Below, in pieces: positions 43,661 through 54,017 of a stretch of 64,000 bases of DNA; position 1 is the stretch's first letter, and every line of letters begins with the position of its first letter. Both the position numbers and the translations under genes were made by a program. The stretch lies in the NCBI RefSeq assembly GCF_963678635.1, contig NC_087062.1:37970518-38034517 (forward strand), given 5' to 3'. The DNA comes from Symsagittifera roscoffensis. Its lineage: Eukaryota; Xenacoelomorpha; Acoela; Convolutidae. A model generated the notes under the pieces. That model had not been told where the DNA came from. It did not search any database and worked only from the letters and a program-made list of their open reading frames with translations.

Positions 43661-46060
43661 TCGCTTTAACTGCTGAGGCTTAAAAAGCAGACAAAGCTAG
43701 TAGGCGAGCGGAAGAAACACCCAAGCCACCTTAACGAGAACTGCTTGCAAAAACTGGCTTTCATTTTTTTCTATATTTGTTACCTAAACTAAAGAGTTTC
43801 CTAAAATTTGAGTTTCCAAAAGTTTCCAAAAGATCACTTTGCAAAAAATAAAGACTGGAACGCAACAAATATAGGAGTTGCGGCATGAAAAAGCAATTTT
43901 TTAGGAGGAAAAACCATTATGTGCGCCCATCTTATCAATAACCTGGGAAACATCTGAAACGTTTTTTTTTACAAAAAACTAATTGTAATTCAAACTGGGA
44001 AATGTTATTTCGAAATTGCTTTTGAACCGTCACAAAGGCAATTCAAAAAATTCCGCTTTCTTAGAGGTTTTCAAGCCAATAACTTCGAAACGGTTTTCTT
44101 TCGGCAGCAATCTGATGTGATGTTTTGCTATAGAAAAAAGACTCAAAAAGCCTACAAAAAGGCGAATTCTACAATTCAAAAACTATTTCCTAGTAGTTTC
44201 AGCTTGAAGGTTGGAATAAATTTAAAAAACTAAAACGTCTGATAAATTTGTTGAAATTTATAAAATTATGTAAAATAGAATTTAAAAAAGCAATCTGCCA
44301 AGCTAGCACAAGCTTTGCGTGCAATACTGAATTTAAAGTCCAATTCAAATTTTTAGTTATGTCTTTTTTATTTAACCGATTTTGAACGGCTTTTAGTTAC
44401 TCACTGACTTCCCCATGTAAGAACTTTTTAAAAAACCAATTAAACATGTTTTAGCATTTACGATAAAAGAATTGTGTCATTCGACCAGAATACGTTGATA
44501 TTGTTTGAAGGAAAGAGTTAGAAAACCAGTTAGAAAGGTTCATTGAAAAAATAGAAACTGAACGTCGGAAATTTTGTCCGAAGTATTTTTTTTAAATTTC
44601 GATGTAAATTTAGTAGCATTGGTTTTTCAGTTTTTCGAAAAAATGTGCCTTGAAAGAGCGAAAAAGAGTTGAAACTGAAGGATTTTTTTGACAAAAAATT
44701 AATTCAAACGTTTTCTCTTGGCAGCGATCTGAAGTGTTGCTTTGATATAGAAAAAAAAAACGTAATATGCCGACAAAAATGTCCGAATTACGTAAAATGT
44801 CCGAAATAGTTTGTTTTTAATTTCGATGTAAATTTATTAGAAAAAATTACGAACATATTGGAAGAAATAAAAAAAGAAAACTGCCATTTTTGAGCAAGCT
44901 GTGCATGCAAAGTTTGGGTTTGTAGGTGACCTTGAGTAATAGGTTTTGTCTGAAAAGTATTGTTTTGCAAGCAAATTTTCTCTGAAATAGTTAGTTTGTT
45001 CTTTTTATTATGCCTGTCTGTGAGACAATATTCAGAACTAAGTAATCAAAAAAATCAATTTGCAATCGATTGGTTACGGTAGAAAACAAAACCTTCTGAC
45101 TCAGTTTACCAAACAGAAGCCCCGGAACAAAATTATCAACCCTTCCAGGTGGCAAAGAGGACGCTTCTCCGACGAAGACTGAAGACTCAGAGACGTCTGC
45201 CACATTAGACTTTGAAACTGTTTTACAACAAATTTAAGATCTCTGGACATATTCTGCTCTTAAATTAACAAACACCTATTTTCGTTTCCAGGATAAAAGG
45301 AGCTTTTACTGAGAAAAAAAGTGGATCTATTTCCGATGGATAGGGTAAGTTTACACTACTGAGCGGAAAAAGTCGCAATAAACAATTGATCTGTAGCTGT
45401 GTTTTTTCGTGGTGAATTCTTGTGAACTCGTGGTCTGAGGATGTTAACACCTTAGTATGGGCTCAATTATTTTGCATTAAGCGAGTTAAACTGCAACGTT
45501 TGGTTGTTAGCATTAGACCGTAACACACGCGTTGACTCGATCTAACAAACGATTACTTAACTTACCTCTGGTAGAGACAGTTAAAAGCACAAAGTGCGAA
45601 GAGGAGAATCAGAACGTCATAGAAAAAAGTTTTTAAATTTTCGGTTCAGGTGCTAGAATTTCTGAGAATTAATGAAAACCAGAATATGTGGACCATAATG
45701 AAAAAAAAGAACAGTACAGCCGAACACGACGCGAGAGCTAGTCGATTAAATAAAAGAAGTTGTCGAGCGCGACACACTGTCGCGATTCTAGCATTACTCA
45801 TCAAATTGCGCGAAGCCGGAAAGTTCAGTGGCAAATTCAGGACCAGACCGAACCCTCCAGATCCCGCAAAAAGACACAAAAGTGACTTGATTGCTCGTGA
45901 ATGGCAGACTTGGAGGTTTTTTTTGATAAAAAGAGAATTTCGAAAATTTTGTGCATTTTTTGTGCAATTTTGCATTTTTTTAAACAAAAAATCATAATCC
46001 AAAATTTTCTTGCAATGTCACATGAGCTTCGAGTGTAAACCATCGTATTAAAAGAGTAAT
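43661..46060. repeat. Non-coding DNA with a pair of diverged repeats
   Basis: No gene recognised. The stretch 44095-44340 (CGGCAGCAATCTGATGTGATG..GCTATAGAAAAAAGACTC..GCACAAGCTTTGCGTGCAA) and 44705-44930 (GGCAGCGATCTGAAGTGTTGC..GATATAGAAAAAA..GAGCAAGCTGTGCATGCAAA) are related direct repeats. An ORF at 45650-45997 has a basic, repeat-like composition and is not supported as a gene. Confidence 0.5.
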
Positions 46061-46126
46061 CAAACACAATTGACCTATAGTTTAAAATTTCGATTCAAAT
46101 AATTTTCAAGAAATTTTTGCTAAAAA

Positions 46127-46174
46127 GTAAATTTCAAACGTTTTCGCAACTATGTGCATCGTCAGGATTTTTAC
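46127..46174 (-). ncRNA. Hammerhead-ribozyme-like motif in PLE copy C 3' region
   Basis: Minus strand: stem I strand GTAAAAATC, core CTGACGA, an extra T, arm GCA-loop-TGC, GAAA, palindromic ACGTTT, then GAAATTTAC. The first and last strands pair as stem I with a two-base internal mismatch (G-C, U-A, three A-U, then U-A and C-G beside the core). All invariant core bases are present: CUGANGA, GAA, and U before the expected cut. Stem III is only AACGTT, a palindrome that could pair in a dimer, as reported for retroelement hammerheads. It lies about 250 bases after the GIY-YIG stop codon. A damaged copy is at the same place in copy B (40367-40398). Confidence 0.6.
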
Positions 46175-47240
46175 AATAAACTACTCTAAATGACGATAAA
46201 ACATCAATTTACAAATGTTATTTACAATAAATCACATACAATTTGGTTCTAAACCATCATGATAAAAAATTAGCCAATCACAGTTGACCTCTAAATTACT
46301 ATTAAGATTAAAATACTTTTAACCTCTAAAATTAATTAAACATTTTAAAATTAATTTGTCTGGAAGTTTCTGAGTCATAATTTCGATTTAGACATGTACG
46401 TTTTGAATAAAAAACCAAAAATATTTTGGGACTAAATTTTCAGTGTTAACTCCCTGCTCCTAAACTCATCGCGCGTGTTCAAGCCCGGTTTCTCTTTCCT
46501 GATATGTATTGCCTCTAGTGTTAGCAATTTTGTTTGGTTGTTTGACCTATCTATAATTTCCCAACTAAGATCTGCGCTATTTCCCTCAAGTTGGCATTGC
46601 TGAAGGTGGAGGCCTACCGGTGAGTCTGCTTTCCTATGTTCCTCAATTCTAGTGGTCAAATGTCGAACAGTTTGTCCGACATAGGTGGAAGTGCATCCAC
46701 TACATGACAGTTTATAAACCACTCTTGACTTGAGGTCATTAGAAAATGCTGACTTCAGTGATGGTAAACATGATTGTAGTTTTCTTGTGGTGAAAACCAC
46801 TTGAACGTTCGTTAATTTTCGTAACCTGTTAGCAAAATATTGGCTCTGGTTACCTCTATATTGCACCATCAGCATTGGGGGCTTTTCATCCTTTGGTGAT
46901 TGAACTGACAAACCCCTGTCACTATCCAGGGGCTTGCCTTTACCCTCGATGATCTTGCACAAGGCGTCTGAAGCCACCTTTGCGGACCAATTTTCAGGGT
47001 ACTGATTTGTCAGCCATTGCGCCCTATTAGTTTCCATAGCCTTATCAAATTGCTCCCAGCTAGATGTACTCCTAAAAACCCTGTGTACAGTGCCTTGGAT
47101 AACACTACGCTTATACTGAGTTGGGGCGCAGCTTCTATAGTTCAGTATAGTCCCTGTATCTGTTGGTTTTTGATACCAACTGCAAGTTACACGCCTATCC
47201 TGCGATATATTTGTAACATTCGCCCAAATATCACACAGCG
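46175..47240 (-). pseudogene. Penelope-like element copy C, 5'-truncated, intact GIY-YIG endonuclease
   Basis: The frame 46432-47037 (201 residues) is open and carries the RT thumb end (ALCKIIEGKGKPLDSD, LMVQYRGNQSQYFANRL) and the whole GIY-YIG nuclease: SRVVYKLSCSGCTSTYVGQT, RHLTTRIEEH, and the later catalytic Glu in LLTLEAIHIRKEKPGLNTRD. The Cys pair before YVGQT is typical of PLE nucleases. Upstream, 47040-47240 continues the thumb in other frames (RSCAPTQYKRS, TCSWYQKPTDTG) until truncation. The last part is a 3' UTR nearly identical to copy A, so copies A and C are one subfamily with recent activity. Confidence 0.9.
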
Positions 47241-48811
47241 ACGGAGCGTAGAAAAAGTACCTATTGACGACTGGCAGGCGTCAGTTACCTTAATTCCACT
47301 CGTTTTTCACCGTCTCGACCTTGCCAGTTGATTTTCTGGTCTGTCTAGGGCAAAGTAAAAAGTTACTATTTTTAGGCCATCAGTCAAACGACTTTTGATC
47401 AGCTTTCGTTTGCATGCGAACACAACCACATAGCTGAGTCTCGGATCCTCAGACTACGTGATTGTCATTAAAAACACGGCTCGAACCACCTATTTCTATA
47501 TGTTTTTGTGTGACAGTTTTATATTAAATCCATTGGAGATGGATTGACCTTTTCCTTTCTCTATCTACTCATGCTCTGAAATATTAAATAATAACGGTGT
47601 TTAATTCAGATCTAGGACATTACAGCAACTGTTATGGCTAGTTTACACAGTCCCTTCACATATAACAGTCCCTGGGGGACCAAGCCTCCGCTCCCGTGAT
47701 TTTCTTGAGACAACACTCTTATCTCCTATATTTCGTGTCCCGGGAGGGTTCCGTGGTATTTCTCTTCCCCCCACTGAAGCCTCCGTCTCCACAAATATCC
47801 GTCACTAAGGTCCTTATCGTGTGTTATTGCCACGATAAGAGGCTCCGTAATTTTCTCGTCTCGGATACAACCGTTCGTCACAAAATATGGCGTCGTTCTG
47901 ATTTTCGTCTTTTTTATTCAAAATGGCCGTCTTTTTTCTATTTCTCAGAAATGTTCTTCTTCCGATCGAAATTTTAAAAATAAAAATTCTAGAACATTCT
48001 GACCCTCCGTCGCAACACTTTTCTGTTCATAAGGCCTTTAGTCACTTTTATTTCTGTCGCGGAAAGGTTATGCTGTGTCATCTGGCAGAATGGCACATAC
48101 TCCCCGGACAAGTCTCCATCAATGTCCCTATTGATCGCACAACACCGGGTTATCGTCAAGTAGGTATCCAGTTTTCTGTAACCAATCTTACAAATCGCAT
48201 AAGAAAATGAAATTTATCTACTCCACTTCAACTCACTACGTGTTCACAAATGGCATCGTACTACATCTCACTGCCTTTCAACATTTTCACAAAATTTGCA
48301 CCATGAGGAGTGTCCTAGATAAAATTTCTTTTCTGACTACTTACGTCGTCTTGTTATACAACTTCTTTTCGCTCTTTGTGATTAAAAAGTGGGACGTGGC
48401 ACGGCCACGCACCCGTTAAAATTAACTTAACTTCACTCACCAAGTATAATTAGTCATTTATGCGGTCCTTTCAATATTAAAACTAAGAAACTCTGTGGCT
48501 AGGAAAGTTATTGAGTTACCCACCCTTCTCGAGCGAGTTTACTCAAACTTACCATGTCGCCACACAGTGAATTTGTGTCTTACACAGGTTAAAAACTTCA
48601 GTCGGGAATAAATAGGTAAATATACTCACCTATGTTCCTTATATACATACATAGATAGTAGTAACTAAAATCAACAATTTCAACAATTTTAACAATTGCA
48701 ACAATTTTCAAAGTTTGGTCTGACCAAACTAAATCAAAACAAAAAGTTTCACAAGTTCAATAATCAAAACTTGGTTGATTTGTTCAAGTTTTTACACACA
48801 AAGACAATCAA
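47241..48811 (-). repeat. Probable 3' LTR and flank of the giant gypsy element
   Basis: Directly after the polypurine tract, the minus strand begins TTGATTGTC and has a TATA-like TATATAAGG near 48645. That is where a 3' LTR should lie. Its end cannot be placed because the 5' LTR is outside the window. A perfect 9-bp hairpin, CTTATCGTG/CACGATAAG, lies at 47813-47839. No host gene was recognised; the plus-strand frames here are not supported. Confidence 0.45.
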
Positions 48812-48839
48812 GTTTTTCTCTCCTTCTCCTCTCTCCTTT
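48812..48839 (-). promoter_or_regulatory. Polypurine tract of the giant gypsy element
   Basis: On the minus strand AAAGGAGAGAGGAGAAGGAG followed by AGAAAAAC, 28 bases with almost only purines, starting nine bases after the last stop codon. This is the primer for plus-strand DNA synthesis in LTR elements and marks the 5' edge of the 3' LTR. Its position ties the unknown ORF2 to the retroelement rather than to the host. Confidence 0.75.
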
Positions 48840-48847
48840 GGTCATCT

Positions 48848-50308
48848 TCACTCCATCACTTCTCCATCCTGATGTTCAGCGTCACTGTCTTCCAGAACTT
48901 TCTCTAACATGTCCAGAGAGTTGCGGGCCGTGCCCCAACCCTCCTGTTCCAACAGCCTCGGTTTGCAACAAGGTAGCAAGTCCACATTCACCTTCTGCTC
49001 CCGGTTCCTGCAAAAGCTGTTGTGAAGACATAGGCTCACGTTTCGTTCTAGGTCAGCTCTTAAGACCTCTTTCTTCTCATCTTCAGTAACACAAGGCGTT
49101 CCAGCTACCCGCTTCACCGCTGTGGTGACCGCGTTTCTGTGCGTCAAGAATGCTCGTTTATAGGCTCCTGGTCCTATATCTAGCTGGAAAGATTGATAGG
49201 CTTCCGTATTCCTTGACATGTGACGCTTCGCGCGTTCATACATCCAAGATGTCATCACTGCACGGAACCAAGGGATCAATCTTTGCCTTGACCATATTCT
49301 TTCAATGGCTTTAGGTATTCTCAGAACCTTGCAGGTGGTTCTGAAAAGATCCAATTCACTACTCATTTTCACGTTGCTCAGCTGTTCAGGAGTCGGCACG
49401 GCCGTCTCCTGCTCACTGGTGTCTGCATTAGCCTCCAACCATCTCACTGCTAGCATGGCGCTAACCACCACGATTGACACTTGTTGATTCTGATCGGGCA
49501 ACCCCGTGGAGTACAACTCCTCCACGTCCCAGACTAGGATCAGATTCCCGCGTTTAGGGTACCACAACGTCTGCGCCAAGCAGTGGCAAGGATACTCCCC
49601 ATGGGTTCTCACTATGTTCCTTCGGGTCCGATACCCTGAGGCTCCTAATAACGGTTCCACTTCCATCAGGATTCTATGTAAATCGTCTTTCTCTTCTATG
49701 GTGGGGAATTCAGTGGGTAACGCTCCACTCGCTTTCTGTTTCTGGAACTCACTCACGTTGCCTTCGTTCAGTCTCATGAACTCTTCACCCACAACGTCTT
49801 GCAACTCGCCTTCGGATCTCTTCGGGACTGCCCGAAAGATCTTTGCCAACAAGTCATATGACCTCTCTGACATTCTGGCCAACCTCACGCACTTTGGCAC
49901 AGAGAAAAGTTGGTCAACCAACACTTGTTGCGTCCTCGCATCCATCACCACCATGTGCGTAGGATACTTGCTATTACAATATGGCGCTGAGCTTGAACCC
50001 ACCATATATTTTGAACCAGTAGGTCTGTGATAGGCTTCACTATCCTTCAGATTCATTTCATTCTCTAGGGCTTCTCGCCAGCCTCCAATCTTTTGTTCTG
50101 TCTGTAATGCTCCAGGGAATATTTCCACGCTGAGGGACGTCACTAGCTCATGGGCACGCTCCAAGCGCTCGAGCGACTCTATCAAACTCGTCATGCTGCA
50201 AAATCCCAAGGCTGTGATCAGGTTCACGTCCGTCACCCCATGGCAGTCTGCGACCAACTCCATGGCACTCTTATCTGACATGCTCAATCTTCCGTACAAT
50301 CGTGCCAG
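48848..50308 (-). CDS. Gypsy element ORF2, 3' part after an in-frame stop (unknown function)
   Basis: About 486 codons in exactly the same frame as 50309-53575, separated only by TAA at 50311-50309. No proper start codon follows the stop; the first ATG is 20 bases on (SMSDKSAMELV). No known domain was recognised. The protein is mixed alpha/beta in appearance, with a stretch IVVVSAMLAVRWLEA and clustered Cys/His (EYPCHCLAQ, LLPCCKP), but without a clear zinc-finger pattern. It ends with an acidic tail (DSDAEHQDGEV). There is no transmembrane segment, so it is not an envelope protein. It is either the second half of a protein broken by a single mutation or is made by stop-codon readthrough. Confidence 0.7.
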   Translation of the reverse strand: MARLYGRLSMSDKSAMELVADCHGVTDVNLITALGFCSMTSLIESLERLERAHELVTSLSVEIFPGALQTEQKIGGWREALENEMNLKDSEAYHRPTGSKYMVGSSSAPYCNSKYPTHMVVMDARTQQVLVDQLFSVPKCVRLARMSERSYDLLAKIFRAVPKRSEGELQDVVGEEFMRLNEGNVSEFQKQKASGALPTEFPTIEEKDDLHRILMEVEPLLGASGYRTRRNIVRTHGEYPCHCLAQTLWYPKRGNLILVWDVEELYSTGLPDQNQQVSIVVVSAMLAVRWLEANADTSEQETAVPTPEQLSNVKMSSELDLFRTTCKVLRIPKAIERIWSRQRLIPWFRAVMTSWMYERAKRHMSRNTEAYQSFQLDIGPGAYKRAFLTHRNAVTTAVKRVAGTPCVTEDEKKEVLRADLERNVSLCLHNSFCRNREQKVNVDLLPCCKPRLLEQEGWGTARNSLDMLEKVLEDSDAEHQDGEVME

Positions 50309-53300
50309 TTATCGATGCTGCTCGCTTAGCGTAATCAGGCAGTGTCCCAGGTTACAAACATGTCCTTCCATCCCACTGTGTTGAGCCAAGCATGTGCCTT
50401 GCTTCAACCAATTACTCGATGTACCTTCCTCGGACAGCTCCGTGGACGGGTTGCTCTTCTTCTTCGTCAATCTCATGGCCAGCAGGTGTTGTATCATGGC
50501 CAGATCATGTAGACTCGCATCATCATCCCGGTCTAACATGATATCCGCGGTCATGTCCCAGATTAAGCCTGCGTTAGGATGGGGACACCAGGAAGGTTTC
50601 ATGAGTTCCCACATCACTACTAGACTGGTTTTCAAGGGACCGTCCCAAGAACCACAATCAAAACTCACTTGCCCCTTTAGCTCGGGAATCGAGGGCTCGA
50701 CTACTCGTTCTTCCAAAATAATTCCAAGCTTGGGTTGTTCCACCATCAACATTCCAATTTCCTTAATCCGTTCAACCCAGAAGTTGAGCACTGTGACTTG
50801 CTCGTAGTCGAAGTATGCTTCCCTGGCTTCTTCGTTCACGAAGGGATTATACGCCATCCCTGGTATACCAGACACGTATTGGAACGACTTCAGTTTCCCT
50901 AGTGTTGCAAACTCTTTTTGTCCTCTGGCCGCTTCAATCAAGTCTCTGCTCACTCTCAATTCTTTGTTGGAGTATCTTCTCACCTCTTCCAACTTGCGAT
51001 AGCTTTCCATATCATTCGACTCCTTGCTTGGCACGGTCAATGGCATGTCCTGATATAGCTCTAGGAGTGCCCTAAGGAAGTTCCTTTCGCAATCAACTCC
51101 CTTTTGCCGAATGATCTTTATACATTCTCCCAACACAGGAGTGGGGATGCGATCCACCACGAACCTGACAAAGCAAAGGGCATCCTTACGCTTAGCCCAT
51201 GCTATCGCTGAATCGTCTTTCGAAATCAATGCTCGTAGAGCTTCCATTAACTCTAGCTCCTGTTCTCGTGATTTCGAGTCATTACTGGCTTCATACTCCG
51301 CCTTTTTGATGCCCATCAAGCACCAAGCCAGTCGTATTTGCAGATCAGTTCTCACGCAAGGATGAGCCAGGTATGCTGCCACAGTAGCAGGTGCATTCAT
51401 CGTCTCATCGAAGTATTTCTGGAGGGCCGCCCTCCAAGAAATTTCTAGCAGTTTTTCCAATCCGATTTCGTTCGCTTCTGATGACATCACTGTGCCATAC
51501 TCTCTTCGATTGAAGTTAGAGTTCTCCGTAAGCCCCTTCAAATATTCTTGCATGGCTCTCTTCTCGCTCCAAGCCATCAGGTGCCCTCTCGCGGAGTTCC
51601 TCGCTTTCAACATATCCACATAACCCCCTGCCGGATCTCCCATATGGACCGATTCCGGCACAGTTATTCGACTGTACTCGACCACGTCGAGTTGTCCTTC
51701 CAGTTTCAACTTGGCCATGTTGATTCGCGAGGGCCTGTAATCTTCAAGTCCTCCAGATCCACATTGACTGATTACTTCCATTTCTAACTTAGTGTCTGCC
51801 AGGGTTCGCGCCGTCTTCTTCGACCTTGTGGCGGTTACGGTCAGACCTGCCAAGAGCATAGGGGGTATCAGATTCTCTTTTTCTCCCCCTGTCAGCGTTG
51901 TACTATATCCCTGCCCGCTCTCGCCTGAACGACCTGCGCTCGTTAAAGAGGTCACCACTGCGTTGGCTCTTGACTTCACCACTCTCGGGTTCATGGCTCG
52001 ACTTCCTGTCTTCCCTTTTAGTCGCTTCAGCCCTTTCCTGGCTCGTCTGACAGGTAATTTCTTTGCAACATGCTGATCATCGGCACTGTCTTCTGTTACT
52101 GACTCGGTCAGAACATCCGACTCCATGGAGCTCACTATTTTTTCCAGGACCTCACGCATGATGGGTTGGTTCAATCCCACCTTCATTATGGACTGCGTCC
52201 CATATCGCCTTATCACGTCCCAAGATTTCTCCATGAAGTTTACTCGGCTCCAGATTGCTCCTGTCTTGCCTTCCAACTCCATTTGATATCTTTCCCATTC
52301 TTCTTCTGGTAATGTGCTGAGGAACGATATCTTCATTGACTCTTCGATTTTCCTCCTCCTTGGTGATTCATAAAGCAGTTTCTGCGGATCCCTGCTTCGG
52401 CACTCTCTAGCCTGGCTTATTGGGTCTATCGGAGATAGATCGGCCGACGCCTCCTTTGTAGGAGACATGAAGGACGATGGTGCCATTAGCAATAAACTCC
52501 CATCGACTTCCCCATCGTCGTCTTCACTGAACCGGTATTCTAGCAAGTCCCTTTCCAACGCTCCCAGATCGGTCTCTCCCGGTTTCTCCATCTTACTTCC
52601 GGTCCCGTCATCGTTATCGTCCTGATCCATCAATTCATCGTCGTCCGCATCAGGTTTCGGCCTAGGTCCCGAGGGTCCTTGTCGCGCGTCTGTGCCCGAA
52701 TCCGGCCGAGCCGGTACGGCCATGTCTCCTGCATGATAAAACAATTCATCATCGACCAGGAACTCTACCAACTCCTCGCCGTGTGGGGCCAGGTCCTCTA
52801 TCGTTATATATGAGCCACCTCTGCTCTCACTTGCCACCTCCAGCATCACCACTTTCGCTTCTCCTGACCACTTCAGTCTCGATAAGTCATCCGCTGAAGA
52901 ATATACTTCGTTCCACGTTTCAGCCGAGACCTCTGGTCTCCTGGAGGGTAGTGCCTTGATCTTTTTCCTGCTCCAGGCATCGGGGAATGAGAAGTCAAAC
53001 GTATGCGCAGCGGCAGCGTTCCAGCTGATGAAGCGCGGCTCCATCCCTCCACTCCACTTCAGCATTCTCTTCTCCTTCTTCTCCAGTGTCTCAATCGTCT
53101 CCGACGTCTGGATCTCTATCTCGCTCACTCTCACTCTCTTTAGGGGAGGAGCAGCTGTTGGAGAGTCGACAGAGTGTGACGGGCCTGGCCCATCACGTTG
53201 TCTCTTCGCTCCAATGAGTGGCTGCGCAGGTTGGACGGGCAAGGGCATCTCACCTAGCCGGTGGTCCCTTTGCTCACCTAGTCCTGGCTCACGAGCCAGG

Positions 53301-53575
53301 TCGTGGCCAGACATTTCTCCGCGCCTCCATCTCATCAATCGGTTTCGGCCTCTCTCGGCGGTCCCGGACTCACCGAAGGCCAACATCAACACGACTTCTG
53401 TAGGGCGATTCCCTCGACCCTCTCTTCCCAGTGCATTGAGGAGTGCGACCACAAACATCGCCAACCCCGGGTCTTCTCGTGTAAAATCACAATCGATCAG
53501 CCGCTGATAGATCTCGTCTAGAGTCGCTCCTAGACTCGCTGAGAGGAATTCCATGAGTTCGTTAGTGTCACCCAT
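50309..53575 (-). CDS. Gypsy element ORF2, 5' part (unknown function, 1088 residues)
   Basis: Starts at ATG 53575 (MGDTNELMEFLSASLGATLD) and runs 1088 codons to TAA. Visible parts: a helical N-terminal 110 residues; basic clusters GAKRQRD and PPLKRVRVSE near 125-150; an acidic Asp-rich block near 310-330; a strongly basic KKLPVRRARKGLKRLKGK near 500 that could be a nuclear signal; then about 500 residues of ordinary globular composition. No polymerase, protease, envelope or capsid motif was recognised, and no signal peptide or membrane segment. It lies downstream of gag-pol, in the env position of a retrovirus-like element, and a good splice acceptor (ctgttttttag, 53671-53670) precedes it, which suggests expression from a spliced RNA. 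Confidence 0.8.
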   Translation of the reverse strand: MGDTNELMEFLSASLGATLDEIYQRLIDCDFTREDPGLAMFVVALLNALGREGRGNRPTEVVLMLAFGESGTAERGRNRLMRWRRGEMSGHDLAREPGLGEQRDHRLGEMPLPVQPAQPLIGAKRQRDGPGPSHSVDSPTAAPPLKRVRVSEIEIQTSETIETLEKKEKRMLKWSGGMEPRFISWNAAAAHTFDFSFPDAWSRKKIKALPSRRPEVSAETWNEVYSSADDLSRLKWSGEAKVVMLEVASESRGGSYITIEDLAPHGEELVEFLVDDELFYHAGDMAVPARPDSGTDARQGPSGPRPKPDADDDELMDQDDNDDGTGSKMEKPGETDLGALERDLLEYRFSEDDDGEVDGSLLLMAPSSFMSPTKEASADLSPIDPISQARECRSRDPQKLLYESPRRRKIEESMKISFLSTLPEEEWERYQMELEGKTGAIWSRVNFMEKSWDVIRRYGTQSIMKVGLNQPIMREVLEKIVSSMESDVLTESVTEDSADDQHVAKKLPVRRARKGLKRLKGKTGSRAMNPRVVKSRANAVVTSLTSAGRSGESGQGYSTTLTGGEKENLIPPMLLAGLTVTATRSKKTARTLADTKLEMEVISQCGSGGLEDYRPSRINMAKLKLEGQLDVVEYSRITVPESVHMGDPAGGYVDMLKARNSARGHLMAWSEKRAMQEYLKGLTENSNFNRREYGTVMSSEANEIGLEKLLEISWRAALQKYFDETMNAPATVAAYLAHPCVRTDLQIRLAWCLMGIKKAEYEASNDSKSREQELELMEALRALISKDDSAIAWAKRKDALCFVRFVVDRIPTPVLGECIKIIRQKGVDCERNFLRALLELYQDMPLTVPSKESNDMESYRKLEEVRRYSNKELRVSRDLIEAARGQKEFATLGKLKSFQYVSGIPGMAYNPFVNEEAREAYFDYEQVTVLNFWVERIKEIGMLMVEQPKLGIILEERVVEPSIPELKGQVSFDCGSWDGPLKTSLVVMWELMKPSWCPHPNAGLIWDMTADIMLDRDDDASLHDLAMIQHLLAMRLTKKKSNPSTELSEEGTSSNWLKQGTCLAQHSGMEGHVCNLGHCLITLSEQHR

Positions 53576-53669
53576 TTCTTTTCGTGTTGATTCTTCTTGT
53601 CGTGTCGTGTAATTTCTCTCTGTCTCTTCTGATTCAGTGTTCAGTAAACAATTTTCGATCAATCAAGAT

Positions 53670-53741
53670 CTAAAAAACAGGTCGCGACTTAGAACCATCA
53701 TTTTTGGATGCAACATCAATCAATTCTTTAAAACTCTCCAT
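53670..53741 (-). other. Short upstream ORF and splice-acceptor-like site before ORF2
   Basis: ATG at 53741 opens a 23-codon frame (MESFKELIDVAS..) that ends in TAG at 53670, which is itself the AG of a pyrimidine-rich acceptor. If the site is used for splicing, this short ORF is removed from the ORF2 message. Confidence 0.4.
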
Positions 53742-53780
53742 TGAAATTCTCTTCACAATTCTGATTTAAAATTTAGCACC

Positions 53781-53799
53781 AAGGTGGATCGTCCACCTT
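53781..53799. repeat. Perfect 8-bp hairpin between gag-pol and ORF2
   Basis: AAGGTGGA, TCG, TCCACCTT. The only strong inverted repeat in the 440-base spacer between the two large ORFs. Confidence 0.85.
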
Positions 53800-54017
53800 T
53801 ATCTTTGTCAGAGTAGCACGAATAAGCGCTGTCACCTTGATGACACAAACATAAAACATATCATAACAATAACATAACATAAACACATAAACATCACACA
53901 CCTATACTTTCATATAAAAACCTAATCCCTAATACTGTACCTAAAACCTAACCTAAAACTTGACTCTGATTCTTATCGAGCAACTTAATAAAAACCACTT
54001 ATCGCCGAGCGCAATTC
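53800..54017 (-). other. Spacer between gag-pol and ORF2
   Basis: AT-rich, with simple TTATG/TGTTTATG-type repetition and TTAGGTTTTAGG strings. No ORF. It is much more AT-rich than the genes on both sides. Confidence 0.6.

Noticed and set aside
44690-44735. Another hammerhead ribozyme
   Set aside because: It shares GAAAACGTTT but lacks the CUGANGA core and proper stem II, so it is only a decayed relative.
45650-45997. Basic plus-strand ORF of 115 codons
   Set aside because: Low-complexity Arg/Lys composition, no motif, no splice or start support, and it lies among repeat fragments.
47923-48419. Plus-strand ORFs in the supposed 3' LTR region
   Set aside because: No recognised domain; the region is better explained as LTR or flank of the minus-strand gypsy element.
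48848-53575. Envelope gene of an endogenous retrovirus-like element
   Set aside because: The position fits, but there is no signal peptide, furin-like site or transmembrane segment in either part.
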